Of a stretch of 64,000 nt of DNA, positions 27,201 through 36,520 are shown one piece after another; within the stretch, counting starts at the first letter, position 1; each line of letters opens with the position of its first letter. The translations under genes and the position numbers were made by a program. The notes under the pieces are model-generated. The model did no database searches and was not told the origin of the DNA. It saw only the letters and a program-made list of their open reading frames with translations. The DNA comes from Pleodorina starrii (taxonomy: Eukaryota; Chlorophyta; Chlorophyceae; Chlamydomonadales; Volvocaceae), in NCBI GenBank assembly GCA_030267565.1, contig BRXU01000016.1, positions 1,630,501-1,694,500 on the forward strand, written 5' to 3'.

Positions 27201-29454
27201 CTGCCGGATCCGTTGGAGATGACCTCCACCCCCGCCAGGGCCAGGTCGATGTGGGGGGCCTGAGGGGTGAACAGCTCCTCACACGTCTCGGCTGCGGGGA
27301 GGTGGGGATGGAGGGAGGGGAGGAGGGAGGGGGCGGGGAAGGCGGAGGGCATGATGGGCCAGGGCGGAGGGCGGAGGGCTGGGGGCGGGTGAGGCGGCCA
27401 CCAGGGCGGGGCCCCGCTGGTGGCCCGCGCACTCACCCGCCCCGACACTCTTCCCTCCGCCTCCCTCCCTCCCTCCCTCCCTCCCTCCCACCCACCCACC
27501 CACCCACCCTCCCACCCACCCACCCACCCACCCACCCACCCACCCACCCACCCACCCACCCACCCACCCACCCACCCACCCACCCACCCACCCACCCGCC
27601 CACCCACCCACCTGCCAGCAGCGCGTCTCGCAGCTTCAGAACCGCATCACCGAACGGAACTTCCGCCGGCACCACATCCCCCTGCTCGTCACCACCGCCA
27701 CCGACACCACCGCCTCTCCTGCCGCCCTTGCCCTTGCCCTTGCCGCCACCCTCTTCCCCCTCCGCAACCGCATCCTCCTCCTCCTCCGCAGCGGCCGCCG
27801 CCTCCCGCCTGGCCTCCCTCGCCGCCACAGCCCTCGCCACCACATCTGGCAGGCGGTGTGGCTCCACTCGGCCCCGGTGCTTCCAGGTGGCGAAGTAGCT
27901 GCGGAGGGGGGGGCGAGGGAGGAGGAGGAGGGGAGGAGGTGGGGAAGTGGGGAGGTGGGGAAGAAGAGGAGGGGAAGAGGAGGAGGGGAAGAAGAGGTGG
28001 GGAAGAGGAGGAGGGGAAGAGGAGGAGGGGAAGAAGAGGTGGGGAAGAGGAGGAGGGGAAGAGGAGGAGGGGAAGAAGAGGTGGGGAAGAGGAGGAGGGG
28101 AAGAGGAGGAGGGGAAGAAAAGGAGGGGAAGAAGAGGAGGAGGGGAAGAGGAGGACGGGAAGCGGAAGAGGGGAAGAGTATGACAAAAAAGGGCGCGAGA
28201 GAGGGAGGGAGGGCTACCGGTAGTCACCCAGCCACCCACTCACTTCCCCCAGCCGCTCCCCCATCCTCACAACCACCCAGCCACCCACCGCGTCTCCCGG
28301 TAGTTGCCGTCATTGGCCAGGTGCAGTTTGGGCCTTATGAGCAGCACCCGGCCGTCAAGCAGAAACACGCGGCAGTTGTACATGACGCCTGAGCGGGTGG
28401 GTAGGTGGGTGGGTGGGTGAGGGAGTGAGGCGGTTAACAAAGGCGGCTGATGCGGCGCCCTGCCCTGCCCGCACACACATCTCCCCCCCCATCACCCCCC
28501 AACACACAAATCCACACATACATACACATACACGCTCCCCGGGTGCTTACCCCGGTGTATAACGGGCATTCCCACATCCACCAACAGCCCCCGGGTCAGA
28601 TCCTCCGGGTCGGATAACAGATCCTGGGGGGGCGGGGACAGGGGAGGGAAGGAGAGGGAAGGAGAGGGAAGGAGAGGGAAGGGGAGGGAAGGGGGGAGAG
28701 GGGTAGAGACGTCGAGTGTAACAGCCCAGAGGGAGGGGAGGGGAGGGCGCACCAGGCAAGGACAAACCGTAAACACCCAAAACACGAACAAAAACGCCGG
28801 CTCCGGCCTATACGTGGATACCCCTCCCCCCCTGGATACCTGAATCCCCCCCTGGATACCTCCCCACCTCCCCCTTCCCTTTCCCCCATACACACACCCC
28901 GCCACACCCCCCCCCGCCACACACACACGTACAGCCCTCACCGCCACTGCCTCCCAGGAGTGCGTCACTGTGTCTAGCTCCAGAAAGTGGTCCTCGCAGC
29001 CGTAACCGGGGACCTCCAGCTCGGGACCCACCTGCGAAGGAAGCGGCAGGCGGGGAGCCGGCAGGCGGGGAGACGGACCCGTGGGTCGGCGTGACCCGTG
29101 GGTCGGCAGCAGCGGAGGCGGCTGGGGCGATGTCGGCGATGGCCGAGAAGCGATTTCCCGGGGAAATCCAGAACACACTCGGGGTGTTGGGGTGGCGGTG
29201 GCGCGCTGGGCAGACGGGCAGGCGGATGGCTTACGGCTTATGGCTTGTGGTGGGCATTGCGGGGCCCCCAGGGGGGGGATTGCGGGACCCGGGGGCGGGG
29301 GCGAGGGGGGGTGCCCGCACTCACTCACCCGGTAGGTGGCTCCCCGGGCGCGGGCCTGGCGGATGGATTCCTTGATGCGCCCCAGGTTGCCCTCAAAGTC
29401 CATGGACCATTGGTTGAGGTTGCAGGTGGCCAGAGTGGCGAGACGGCGGACCAT
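21267..29454 (-). CDS. NADSYN: glutamine-dependent NAD+ synthetase
   Basis: Last step of NAD+ synthesis: ATP-dependent amidation of nicotinate adenine dinucleotide with ammonia from glutamine. Eighteen exons (minus): 29454-29329, 29031-28942, 28623-28551, 28388-28289, 27898-27612, 27291-27140, 26865-26687, 26332-26137, 25791-25642, 24647-24478, 24276-24114, 23936-23798, 23401-23337, 23017-22958, 22768-22709, 22326-22177, 21833-21703, 21360-21267; 794 residues. The N-terminal nitrilase/glutaminase domain has its triad Glu in [10 protein letters not shown], Lys117 in [10 protein letters not shown] and Cys229 in AETCEELF. The C-terminal synthetase has the P-loop LSGGADSSS (about 433-441), then [27 protein letters not shown] and [17 protein letters not shown] charged Gly/Lys/Glu insertion of about 50 residues separates Lys117 and Cys229. 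Exon 8 appears to end at a GC donor (AAG/GCAAGG). Intron 9 carries a transposon. The gene diverges from the aspartyl aminopeptidase. Confidence 0.96.
24442..24470 (-). repeat. telomere-like interstitial repeat in intron 10 of NAD+ synthetase
   Basis: Three units of CCCTAAAAC (TTTTAGGGG-type on the coding strand) abut the donor of the intron. They resemble the green-algal telomere repeat TTTTAGGG with one extra G. Confidence 0.8.
24827..25444. mobile_element. hAT-like non-autonomous transposon (MITE) in intron 9 of NAD+ synthetase
   Basis: A 618-bp element is bounded by terminal inverted repeats: TAGGGTTGTGAATTAAG at the left end and, read from the right end inward, TAGGGTTGTGAATTTAAG. It is flanked by a perfect 8-bp target duplication AGAGTGAC (24819-24826 and 25445-25452). 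An 8-bp duplication with this kind of TIR is characteristic of the hAT superfamily. The ends are strikingly AT-rich against the GC-rich surroundings and carry subterminal copies of TTACTTAATTACA(T/G)AATTAAG (24876-24896 and 25372-25392), themselves palindromic. No transposase frame fits inside, so it would need a partner in trans. The perfect duplication suggests recent insertion; the intron still has intact splice sites. Confidence 0.9.
26395..26530. other. AT-rich patch in intron 7 of NAD+ synthetase
   Basis: About 100 bp around 26410-26510 is rich in ATATAT and GTAACA/TGTATA strings, in contrast to the rest of the intron. I found no terminal inverted repeats or target duplication, so the origin is unknown. 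Next to it, GTGACCGTTG is duplicated at 26340-26349 and 26355-26364. Confidence 0.5.
27487..27611 (-). repeat. (GTGG)n microsatellite starting at the donor of intron 5
   Basis: On the coding strand the intron starts GTGGGTGGGTGGG and continues as about 30 near-perfect tetranucleotide units. The repeat begins at the splice donor itself, after GCAG. On the plus strand it reads CCCA repeats. Confidence 0.95.
27905..28165. repeat. homopurine 14-bp minisatellite in intron 4 of NAD+ synthetase
   Basis: The plus strand is almost purely A/G for about 260 bp. Units of 14 bp, AAGA(G/A)GAGG(A/T)GGGG, are arranged in triplets (type A, A, B), giving a 42-bp higher-order period that recurs three times around 27990-28120. 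On the transcribed sense (minus) strand it is an expanded polypyrimidine tract just upstream of the exon 5 acceptor. Confidence 0.9.
28797..28823 (+). repeat. dispersed intronic repeat, copy A
   Basis: It contains CTCCGGCCTATACGTGGATA, shared with copies at 52331-52380 and (inverted) 53902-53950 in introns of the cyclase gene. This copy is in intron 2 of the NAD+ synthetase gene. The window itself opens with a similar TTCGTGGATACCC. Confidence 0.75.
29073..29108. repeat. twofold GACCCGTGGGTC motif in intron 1 of NAD+ synthetase
   Basis: GACCCGTGGGTCGGC occurs twice in a row, separated by a few bases. GACCC(N2)GGGTC is a near-perfect inverted repeat. The same motif is tripled at 63168-63222 in another gene's intron. 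Confidence 0.8.
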
Positions 29455-30173
29455 CTTGGCGGGGCAGGGGTGTGTGTGTGTGTGCGGGTGTGTGTGCGGG
29501 GGAGGGGGGCGATGGGGTGCTGCGGGGGTTTGCGTGGCTTGTTGCGGGGAGGAATACGGAGGGTTACGGAGAGGCGGGGGTTGGAGGATTGCCCAAAGGG
29601 TTGGTTGCTGGAGCTGAAGTGCGGAGCTTGGGGCGCGGCGGAGTGGGAGGAGGGGGATACCGTAACGGCACGGGCCGGCTGCTGCTCCTGCTGTGGCTGC
29701 TGCGGCTGCTGATGATGATGCTGATGTTGTCCGGGGGTTCCGGGGCGGCGGAAAGGCGGTGCCGGCGTTCCGGTGCGCGACGGTGCTTTCCACGGCAGTG
29801 TACACCTATTGAGCGTTGATGAAAGTTGTTGCTGTTGTTGTCCTCAGGCCGGGTGGGGCGAGGAGCGTGTGTCGTCGGTGTCGGCCTTGCGACGGAACCA
29901 ATTGGGCACGAAATTGAAAGTGGTGATCTGGGCTTGGCCAACTTGCTTTGGGTGAAAATCAGATGGGAGCAATGCGATGATAACAAGGCAAGGCGCACGA
30001 GTTCTGTACGCCACAGAACAGCAACATGATGACGGACTGACGCATGATGTTGTTTCCACGACCCAAACATTTTCCCATCGCACAACCGATCACTTGCTCT
30101 ATCCAAAAGGTAAAGCAAGATATTTTATAGCTTGATCCTTGCACGGTGATAATTAAACCCTTGTTCAGAACGA
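29455..30173. promoter_or_regulatory. shared 5' region of two divergent genes
   Basis: 719 bp separate the start codons of the NAD+ synthetase (minus) and aspartyl aminopeptidase (plus) genes, so both promoters and 5'UTRs must lie here. The left half is GT/GC-rich with CTG/GAT triplet runs near 29680-29725; the right half from about 29880 is less GC-rich. I see no clear TATA box. Confidence 0.55.
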
Positions 30174-33100
30174 ATGCTCGCGGCTCGTGCGGGCCGCTCG
30201 CTTGCGTCCGCCAGCAGTCGCCGTTTCGCTGGTGCTTCACGCATCAGCATAATGTCTAAACGCCAAAAGACGTCGTCCGGTAGCGCACCCACCACGGCCG
30301 AGGCCACTGCAAGCCATGAAGCCGCTCGCGCGCTGCACGAGCGCGGCAAGGAGCACGCCCAGAAGCTGCTGTCCTTCATCAATTACGCCTGGACACCGTT
30401 TCATGCCGTGGAGGAGGCCTCGCGGAGGCTCATCGCCGCTGGTTTCACGCCCATCTCCGAGCGCGAACCCTGGTACGCAAGAGACCGACCCGTTTGGGCT
30501 GCCGCCATCTACTCCGTTTACCCGCTCTTCCAAATCCTGGTTGGGCGCTTTGTGGCCTCAAGCATGCGCAGGCAGCTCCCGGGGGAGGGAAGGGGGGTTG
30601 GGAACCGTCGGCGCTCGCTACCCCAGTGCTTGGCCGGCTGTGGTGTGCCGTTCGGCGCTCACCGGTCAAGCGCGACCCACATGACGACCCAAATGCCAAC
30701 CCACATCAACCCACCACCCGCCGAGTCAGTGCTGCGCACCTCGCAGCCTCAGTGCTGCCACATCCACTCCACTGAACTCCCGACACCGTAAGACACACCG
30801 AAGGGCACCCTAGCACGCAGCGACGCAAAAGGACGGCCATGAAGCCCATGATTGACTGAGCTTCACTCGCCCTCCCCCTCCCCCGCGTGTCCCTTCCCCC
30901 CGTGTGCCCCTCCCCCTCCCCGGCTGCTGCTGCTGCTGCTGCTGCTGGTGGCCTGCAGGTCGGTTCAGCCTGGTGGGCGTTACTTCTTCACTCGCAACAT
31001 GTCCACCATTGTGGCCTTCGCAGTGGGGGCCAAGTTCCAGCCGGGTGGGTGGGGGTGGGTGGGTGGGTGGGTGGGTGGGTGGGTGGGTGGGGGGGTGGGT
31101 GGGTGGGTGGGGGGGGGGGTGGATGGTAGTTTGAATGGGGTGCGCGGCTGCGTGGCTGCATGCATGCCCGGGGGAGGGGAGGAGGGGGCTGTGTTGGAGG
31201 AGGGCACATAGGGCGGAGTCCCGGGGGCGGGATGGGGTTCGGAGGAGTTGCACCGTCTGGGTCTGTGTTGGGCTGTGGCCTGAATGGGGGTTGGGGTTGG
31301 GGTGGAGGTTGGAGGGAGGCAGTGGGACGAGGAGGACAAAGGTGGGGTGAGCCGTTCCGAGTGCGTCTGTGGGTGGGTGGGTCGGTGGGTCCCAGCCCAG
31401 CCTCGCACCTCACCCCGCCTCTTACTAGCTGCCGTACAACCTTGCCCCGCGTTCTTCGCAACCTGTCATGTCCTAAGCAGGCAGCGGCTTCTACATGGTG
31501 GGGGCGCACACCGACTCGCCCTGCCTCAAGCTCAAGCCCGTGTCCAGCTCCTCGAAGAGCGGCTACAACATGGTACGGCAGCAGTACAGCCGTACAGCAG
31601 TCCCGTGTGCAGCGCCGGGTCCATCTATCGCTAGTCGCCCACCGGTATACTCATCGTGTCGTCGGATCCAACCAACCAACCAACCAACTAACTAATTAAC
31701 CAGCCTCAGAACAGCAAAGGCCGTAAGGACCCTCGCGCCCAAACACACACCGGTGTTACCACTACCCCTTCCTCGCCTCCCCCAACCCCTCCCCCGCCTT
31801 GCCTCCATCTCCTTCGCTCCCCTCCCTCCTGCCTTGCCACCATCCTCCCCTGTCCTCCAGATCAACGTGGAGACGTACGGCGGCGGCCTGTGGTACACCT
31901 GGTACGACAGGGACCTGGGCCTCGCTGGCCGAGTGCTGCTGCGCGAGGACGGAGCTGCTGCTGCTGCGGGTGGTGGTGGTGGCGGCAGTATGAAGCACCG
32001 GCTGGTGAAGATCGATCGGCCGCTGCTCCGAATTCCCATGCTGGTGGGTGGGTGGCTGGGTGGGTGGGTAGGTGGCTGGGTAGGTGGCTGGGTGGGTGGG
32101 TAGGTGGCTGGGTAGGTGGCTGGGTGGGTGGGTAGGTGGCTGGGTAGGTGGCTGGGTGGGTGGGTGGGTGGTTTTAAGTGATACCGCAGCGGAGACGGAG
32201 ACGGCGTTAGCGAACGGACCCAGAACCCAGTAATACTTACCGAACATACCTGTAACCTTACCGACCTGAAAATACGCTGCGACCGCGTCGCCGCCAGACC
32301 AACCCAGACGGACGATTACACGCGACAGCACAAGAACGGCACGAACGCCCGGACAGAACAACCCAACATATTGTAGACTCACCTGCGCTCAATGGAGGAA
32401 GCGAAGCGGGAAGATTTCGAAGGAAAAAGGGCGTGAGTAACGGCAATGGGCAACGGCAATGGCAGCGAAGGAAGGAGCGAGCAGGCAGGCAAGCAAGGCA
32501 ATACACACATAAACCCACGAAGGAGCTGGGGCGGCGACGCGGCGCAAAAGAGGGCAGGAAGGGGCGGCGGGGCAGAGAAGAAAGGGATACGGATGGGCAA
32601 AACGTACGACGGCAAGGAGGCGAAATGCAGAGGAGAAAGGGCAAAGGAAAAGAGAATGGCAAGGAGAACGGCAAAGGGGAGGAGAACAGCAGAAGGAAGA
32701 CGAGGCTGGGAGGGACGGAAGGCGGGGCGGGGCGGGGCGAGAGGGCACGAGGGCAAGAGCAAGGACGAGGAGAAGGGGAGAACGACGGCAGGGCGGAGGC
32801 AGCGGTGGGTGGGTGGGTGGGTGGGTGGGTGGGTGGACGCTCCCCCTCATCAACCCCCCCCTCCCCTTCCCCTCCCCCTCCTCCCCTCAGGCCATCCACC
32901 TTCAACGCGACATCCACACCGCCGGCTTCAAACCCAACCTCCAGACCAACTTCGCGCCCATGCTCGCCACAGCCGTCAAGACCCAGCTCTTGGCCGACGG
33001 CGCCACCGCAGCGGCGCCCCCGCCGGCCGCCGCCGCCGCCGCCGCGTCCTCGTCCTCGTCCTCCAGCGGCAACAAGCACTCTACACTGCTGCTGTCGCTG

Positions 33101-36100
33101 CTGGCTTCGGAGCTGGGCTGCCGGCCGGAGGCGATTGTGGACTTTGAGTTGCACGTGTGCGACACGCAGCCTGGCGTGCTGGGCGGCGCGCACGGCGAGT
33201 TTGTGTTCGCGGGGCGGCTGGACAACCTGGCCATGTCGTACGTGGCGCTGCAGGTACGGCATTGTACTACCACGGCGCCGGAGTACGGAGCCGGTGGCAC
33301 GCCCGCAGACGTCCCCCGGCCTGCCCATCTGCCCTCCCTCCCTCTGCAACTCGCCACCCCGCCCTGGCACTCATCCGCACACCCACCCACCCACCCCCAA
33401 CCCAACCCCAACACACACACACACACACACCCCCAACCCAACCCCAACACACACACACACCGCCCTACTACAGTAGGCTTTTGATCAGCTTCGGTCAACG
33501 CCTACTGCCTCTTCGGATAGTCATACTTTTAACCCCCCACACTCCCTCCCCCCCCCCTACACATACACACCCCGCCCGCAGGCCCTGATCGACTCTTGCC
33601 CCGACTCCGGCTCCCTGGCTGACGAGACGGGGGTGCGAGCCATCGCTCTGTTCGACCACGAGGAGGTCGGCAGCGACAGCGCGCAGGTGGGGACTGGACT
33701 GAGGAGGGGGCGGGGCTTGGGGGGGGGGGGTCGGTGGGTCGCAGTACGGGTGGGTTGGTAGTAAAGAATATGTACGGGGCAATAGCGAATAGCGCTTGAC
33801 GCCCCGACGCCGCCGTGCCCCAGCTGTTCCGCACGTTCTTTGCCCCTCCTCCCGGCTCCTGACTCACCACCCGACTTGGCCCTCCCTTCGCCTTCCCTGG
33901 ACTCGCCAACTCGCCCAACCCGCCAAAGGGCGCCGGTGGGCCGGTGATGCGCGACACGATCACGCGGGTGGCTGCGGCCCTGGCTGGGGGCCAGGAGGTG
34001 AGACAGGAGGAGGGCGGGGTGGGGTGTTTGGGGGCGGGGTGTTGGGGGGGGGGGAATGAGAGTGAGTGAGTGAATGGGTGTGAGGGAAATGTAGGGTACA
34101 AGGGGGAGAATGGGGTTGAGCAGGTGCTGTTTTCTTAGGAGGGGCGGAAGGGTGGAAGGGAGGAAGGGTGCCGGAGAGAGGGAGGGACAGGCACCGAGGG
34201 CGCCCCGGCCCCCCTCCGGGTGGTTGGTCGCCTTAGGGTTTACTCCGCCTCCTGGGTTCTCGTGTTCGCCCCAACACCACCCCCCCAAACCCCAAACCCC
34301 ACCGCTATGCACGCACGCACGCACGCACGCACGCGGGCAGGGCGCCGTGGAGCGCACCCTCCGCAACTCCTTCCTGGTCAGTGCCGATATGGCGCATGCG
34401 CTGCACCCCAACTACCCGGACAAGGTACGACACCCGTGTGTGTGTGTTTGTGTGTGGGGGGGGCTGGGGGGGGCACCCAAACGTCGAACAGCGCTCAAAG
34501 GTCATACCTGTGCGCGTGTGTGTGTATGTTCGCGGGGGCTTTGTCCTCCGGGCCGCCGTAGGCCGCACCCATTTCGCCCGGCGGGTCGTCAACCCCCCTC
34601 CCCCCCTGGACCGTACGGCTCTCCGTGCGTGTGCGTGTGCCTCACCTACCTCGACACCGCCTCGCCTCCCTTTGTCGTTTGTCCCTATCTGTCGTCAACC
34701 GTCAACCGCTCCCAACCGCTCCATTCGGCTCCAACCGTCCGTCCGTCTGCAGCACGACCCCGACCACCAGCCCCGCATGCACGGGGGCCTGGTCCTCAAA
34801 CACAACCACAACCAGAGATACGCCACCAATGCAGTCAGCGCGACGCTCTTCAGGTATTGGGGGTGGGGTTGGGGGTGGGTGGGAGTTGTGGGTGGGTGCA
34901 CGTTACTAGAAAACACATGTGTGCGCATGTGCGTGGGCGTGGGCATGTGTGTGCGTGGGCGCATGCGTGTGTCACACTCGCGCGAGCATTGCCTCGCCCC
35001 TGATTGCTCGCCCCGCCCCCTCCCCCCCCCCGATTTGATGGTGATGATGCTGATGGCACCCCCACCCCCCACTGCGCCCTGCGTCTCTCTGGGCCACTGT
35101 GCGCCTCCCTTCCGCTCCCGTCTGTCCTTTCCACTCCGCTCACACACCTCCCCCCCGCCTTTCCGCCTCTCTACCTTTCAACCTTTCCACCCCCGCGCCT
35201 CTCCACCTCCCCTCCACCTCTTCTCCACCTTTCCCCCCCCCCCCCCCCCCGCGCCTCTCCACCCCTCCAGGGAGGTGGCCCGGCGCCGCGGCATCCCCTG
35301 TCAGGAGTTCTCGGTGCGCAACGACATGCCATGTGGATCCACCATAGGGCCCATCCTGTCGTCCAACCTGGGGTGCCGTACAGTGGATTGCGGCATCGCG
35401 CAGCTGTCCATGCACAGCATCCGAGAGCAGGTGGGCCACCACTCCACCCCCCTCCCTGGAGCGGGAGGGGGGAGGCGGGAAGGCGGGAGCGGGAGCGGGA
35501 TGGGAAAGGCGGGGAGGGGGGAGGGGGGGAAGGTAAGAAGATACCGCAGCATTGGGACGGAGGCGACGTTTGCGAATCCGGACCCTGCAATGCTGACCGG
35601 CTACCGCTGACCGCAATGATAGCGAGTATCGGGAGTGGGGGGAGTGGGGGTGGGTGGAGAAGGGGTGTGCGTGTGTTCATGTGCGTGAATTCGTGTGCGC
35701 GTGTGTGTGTTTGCACGTGTGTGTTGATCTTTGGCGGGAGGGAGGGAGATAGTGGGGGGAGTGGCGGTGGGTGAAAAGTGCGAGCCGCAGCCAACGGGGT
35801 AACGGAGGGGATTGGGGGACGGGACAGTGGCGAGCTGATGGATGGATGAGAAACAACCTCTTATCATTTCCTGGCCTGGCGTGGTGATGTTGATGGTGTT
35901 GGGGTTTGTGCATATGTCCACACATCCGCAGTACCGGTGGTACGACACGCACGACGTGTACCGTGTCAACCACTGAACTCCTGATTATGGACTGTACTGC
36001 AGTGCGGTACGGACGACGTGGCGCTCGCGTACGACCACTTCCTCGCCTTCTTCCGGGAGGTGAGCGGCGGCCCTGCCCCAGGCGACCGGCGGGCGGCGAG

Positions 36101-36520
36101 GGATGGGGGTGGCGGGAAGCGGCCCAAGGCCCACCTATCTCCACCTCACCACAGAAACATCCCCCCCCCGACACGCGTGCAGCTGCTTTTGACGCGTATG
36201 TCTGTGTGTATGTGAATGTGTGTATGCCGTACATCATCGTCCCAAACGCCAGGCGCCGTGCTGTGTCTGTGTGTGTTTGTGCGCGCCAGCACTTACCACC
36301 ATACGCTCACCCACGCGCATCCTCCCACTTCCCACTTCCCCGCTTTCCCCCACACGCGCTCAACCCCCCCTGCAAATTCACACTTCAACCCCCCCCCCCC
36401 CACACACACGCCCCCCCCCTGCAGTTCTCCAAGCTGGACGCCAGCCTGGATGTGGACTCGCTGCCGCCCCCCAGCATCGCCGGCAGCATCCAGGACGCAC
36501 CCTGCTGCCACATGCACTGA
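30174..36520 (+). CDS. DNPEP: aspartyl aminopeptidase (peptidase family M18)
   Basis: Zinc metallopeptidase that removes N-terminal Asp or Glu from peptides. Exons: 30174-30472, 30959-31044, 31481-31572, 31861-32043, 32891-33253, 33582-33686, 33929-33997, 34341-34424, 34753-34853, 35271-35430, 36003-36059, 36425-36520; all phases agree, 564 residues. Metal and catalytic residues of M18 are visible: His138 in GAHTDSP, Asp331 in GRLDNLA, Glu368-Glu369 in DHEEVGS, Asp415 in [11 protein letters not shown] and His509 in SMHSIRE. Also typical are [25 protein letters not shown] and CGSTIGPI. An Ala/Ser-rich insertion follows KTQLL. The first 26 residues before Met27 ([20 protein letters not shown]) look like an organelle presequence; starting at Met27 (ATG 30252) would give a cytosolic form. 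It is divergent from the NAD+ synthetase gene. Confidence 0.96.
31045..31120 (+). repeat. (GTGG)n microsatellite starting at the donor of intron 2 of aspartyl aminopeptidase
   Basis: The intron opens GTGGGTGGGGGTGGGTGGG and continues as GTGG/GGGT units for about 75 bp. The repeat starts exactly at the 5' splice site. Confidence 0.9.
32044..32172 (+). repeat. GTGGGTGG(C/T)TGG minisatellite starting at the donor of intron 4 of aspartyl aminopeptidase
   Basis: Beginning at the 5' splice site, about 130 bp of degenerate GTGGGTGG/GTAGGTGGCTGG units follow. A second GTGG run sits near the other end of the same intron (32803-32834). Confidence 0.9.
32174..32226 (+). repeat. dispersed intronic repeat GATACCGCAGC family, copy 1
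   Basis: It begins GATACCGCAGC and contains GGCGTTAGCGAACGGACCC. A related copy lies at 35539-35608 in another intron of the same gene, and a weaker one at 55697-55752 in the cyclase gene. Confidence 0.6.
35539..35608 (+). repeat. dispersed intronic repeat GATACCGCAGC family, copy 2
   Basis: It begins GATACCGCAGC and contains GACGTTTGCGAATCCGGACCC, aligning with the copy at 32174 over about 45 bp with a few substitutions and short indels. It lies in intron 10 of aspartyl aminopeptidase. Confidence 0.6.

Noticed and set aside
27487..28165. Array resembling a CRISPR or other spaced-repeat locus
   Set aside because: The repeats are contiguous simple sequence without unique spacers and lie within introns of a eukaryotic gene.
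27420..28239. Long frames on both strands made of THPP, GGWV or GEEEEGKRR repeats
   Set aside because: They are translations of the CCCA microsatellite and the homopurine minisatellite in NAD+ synthetase introns.
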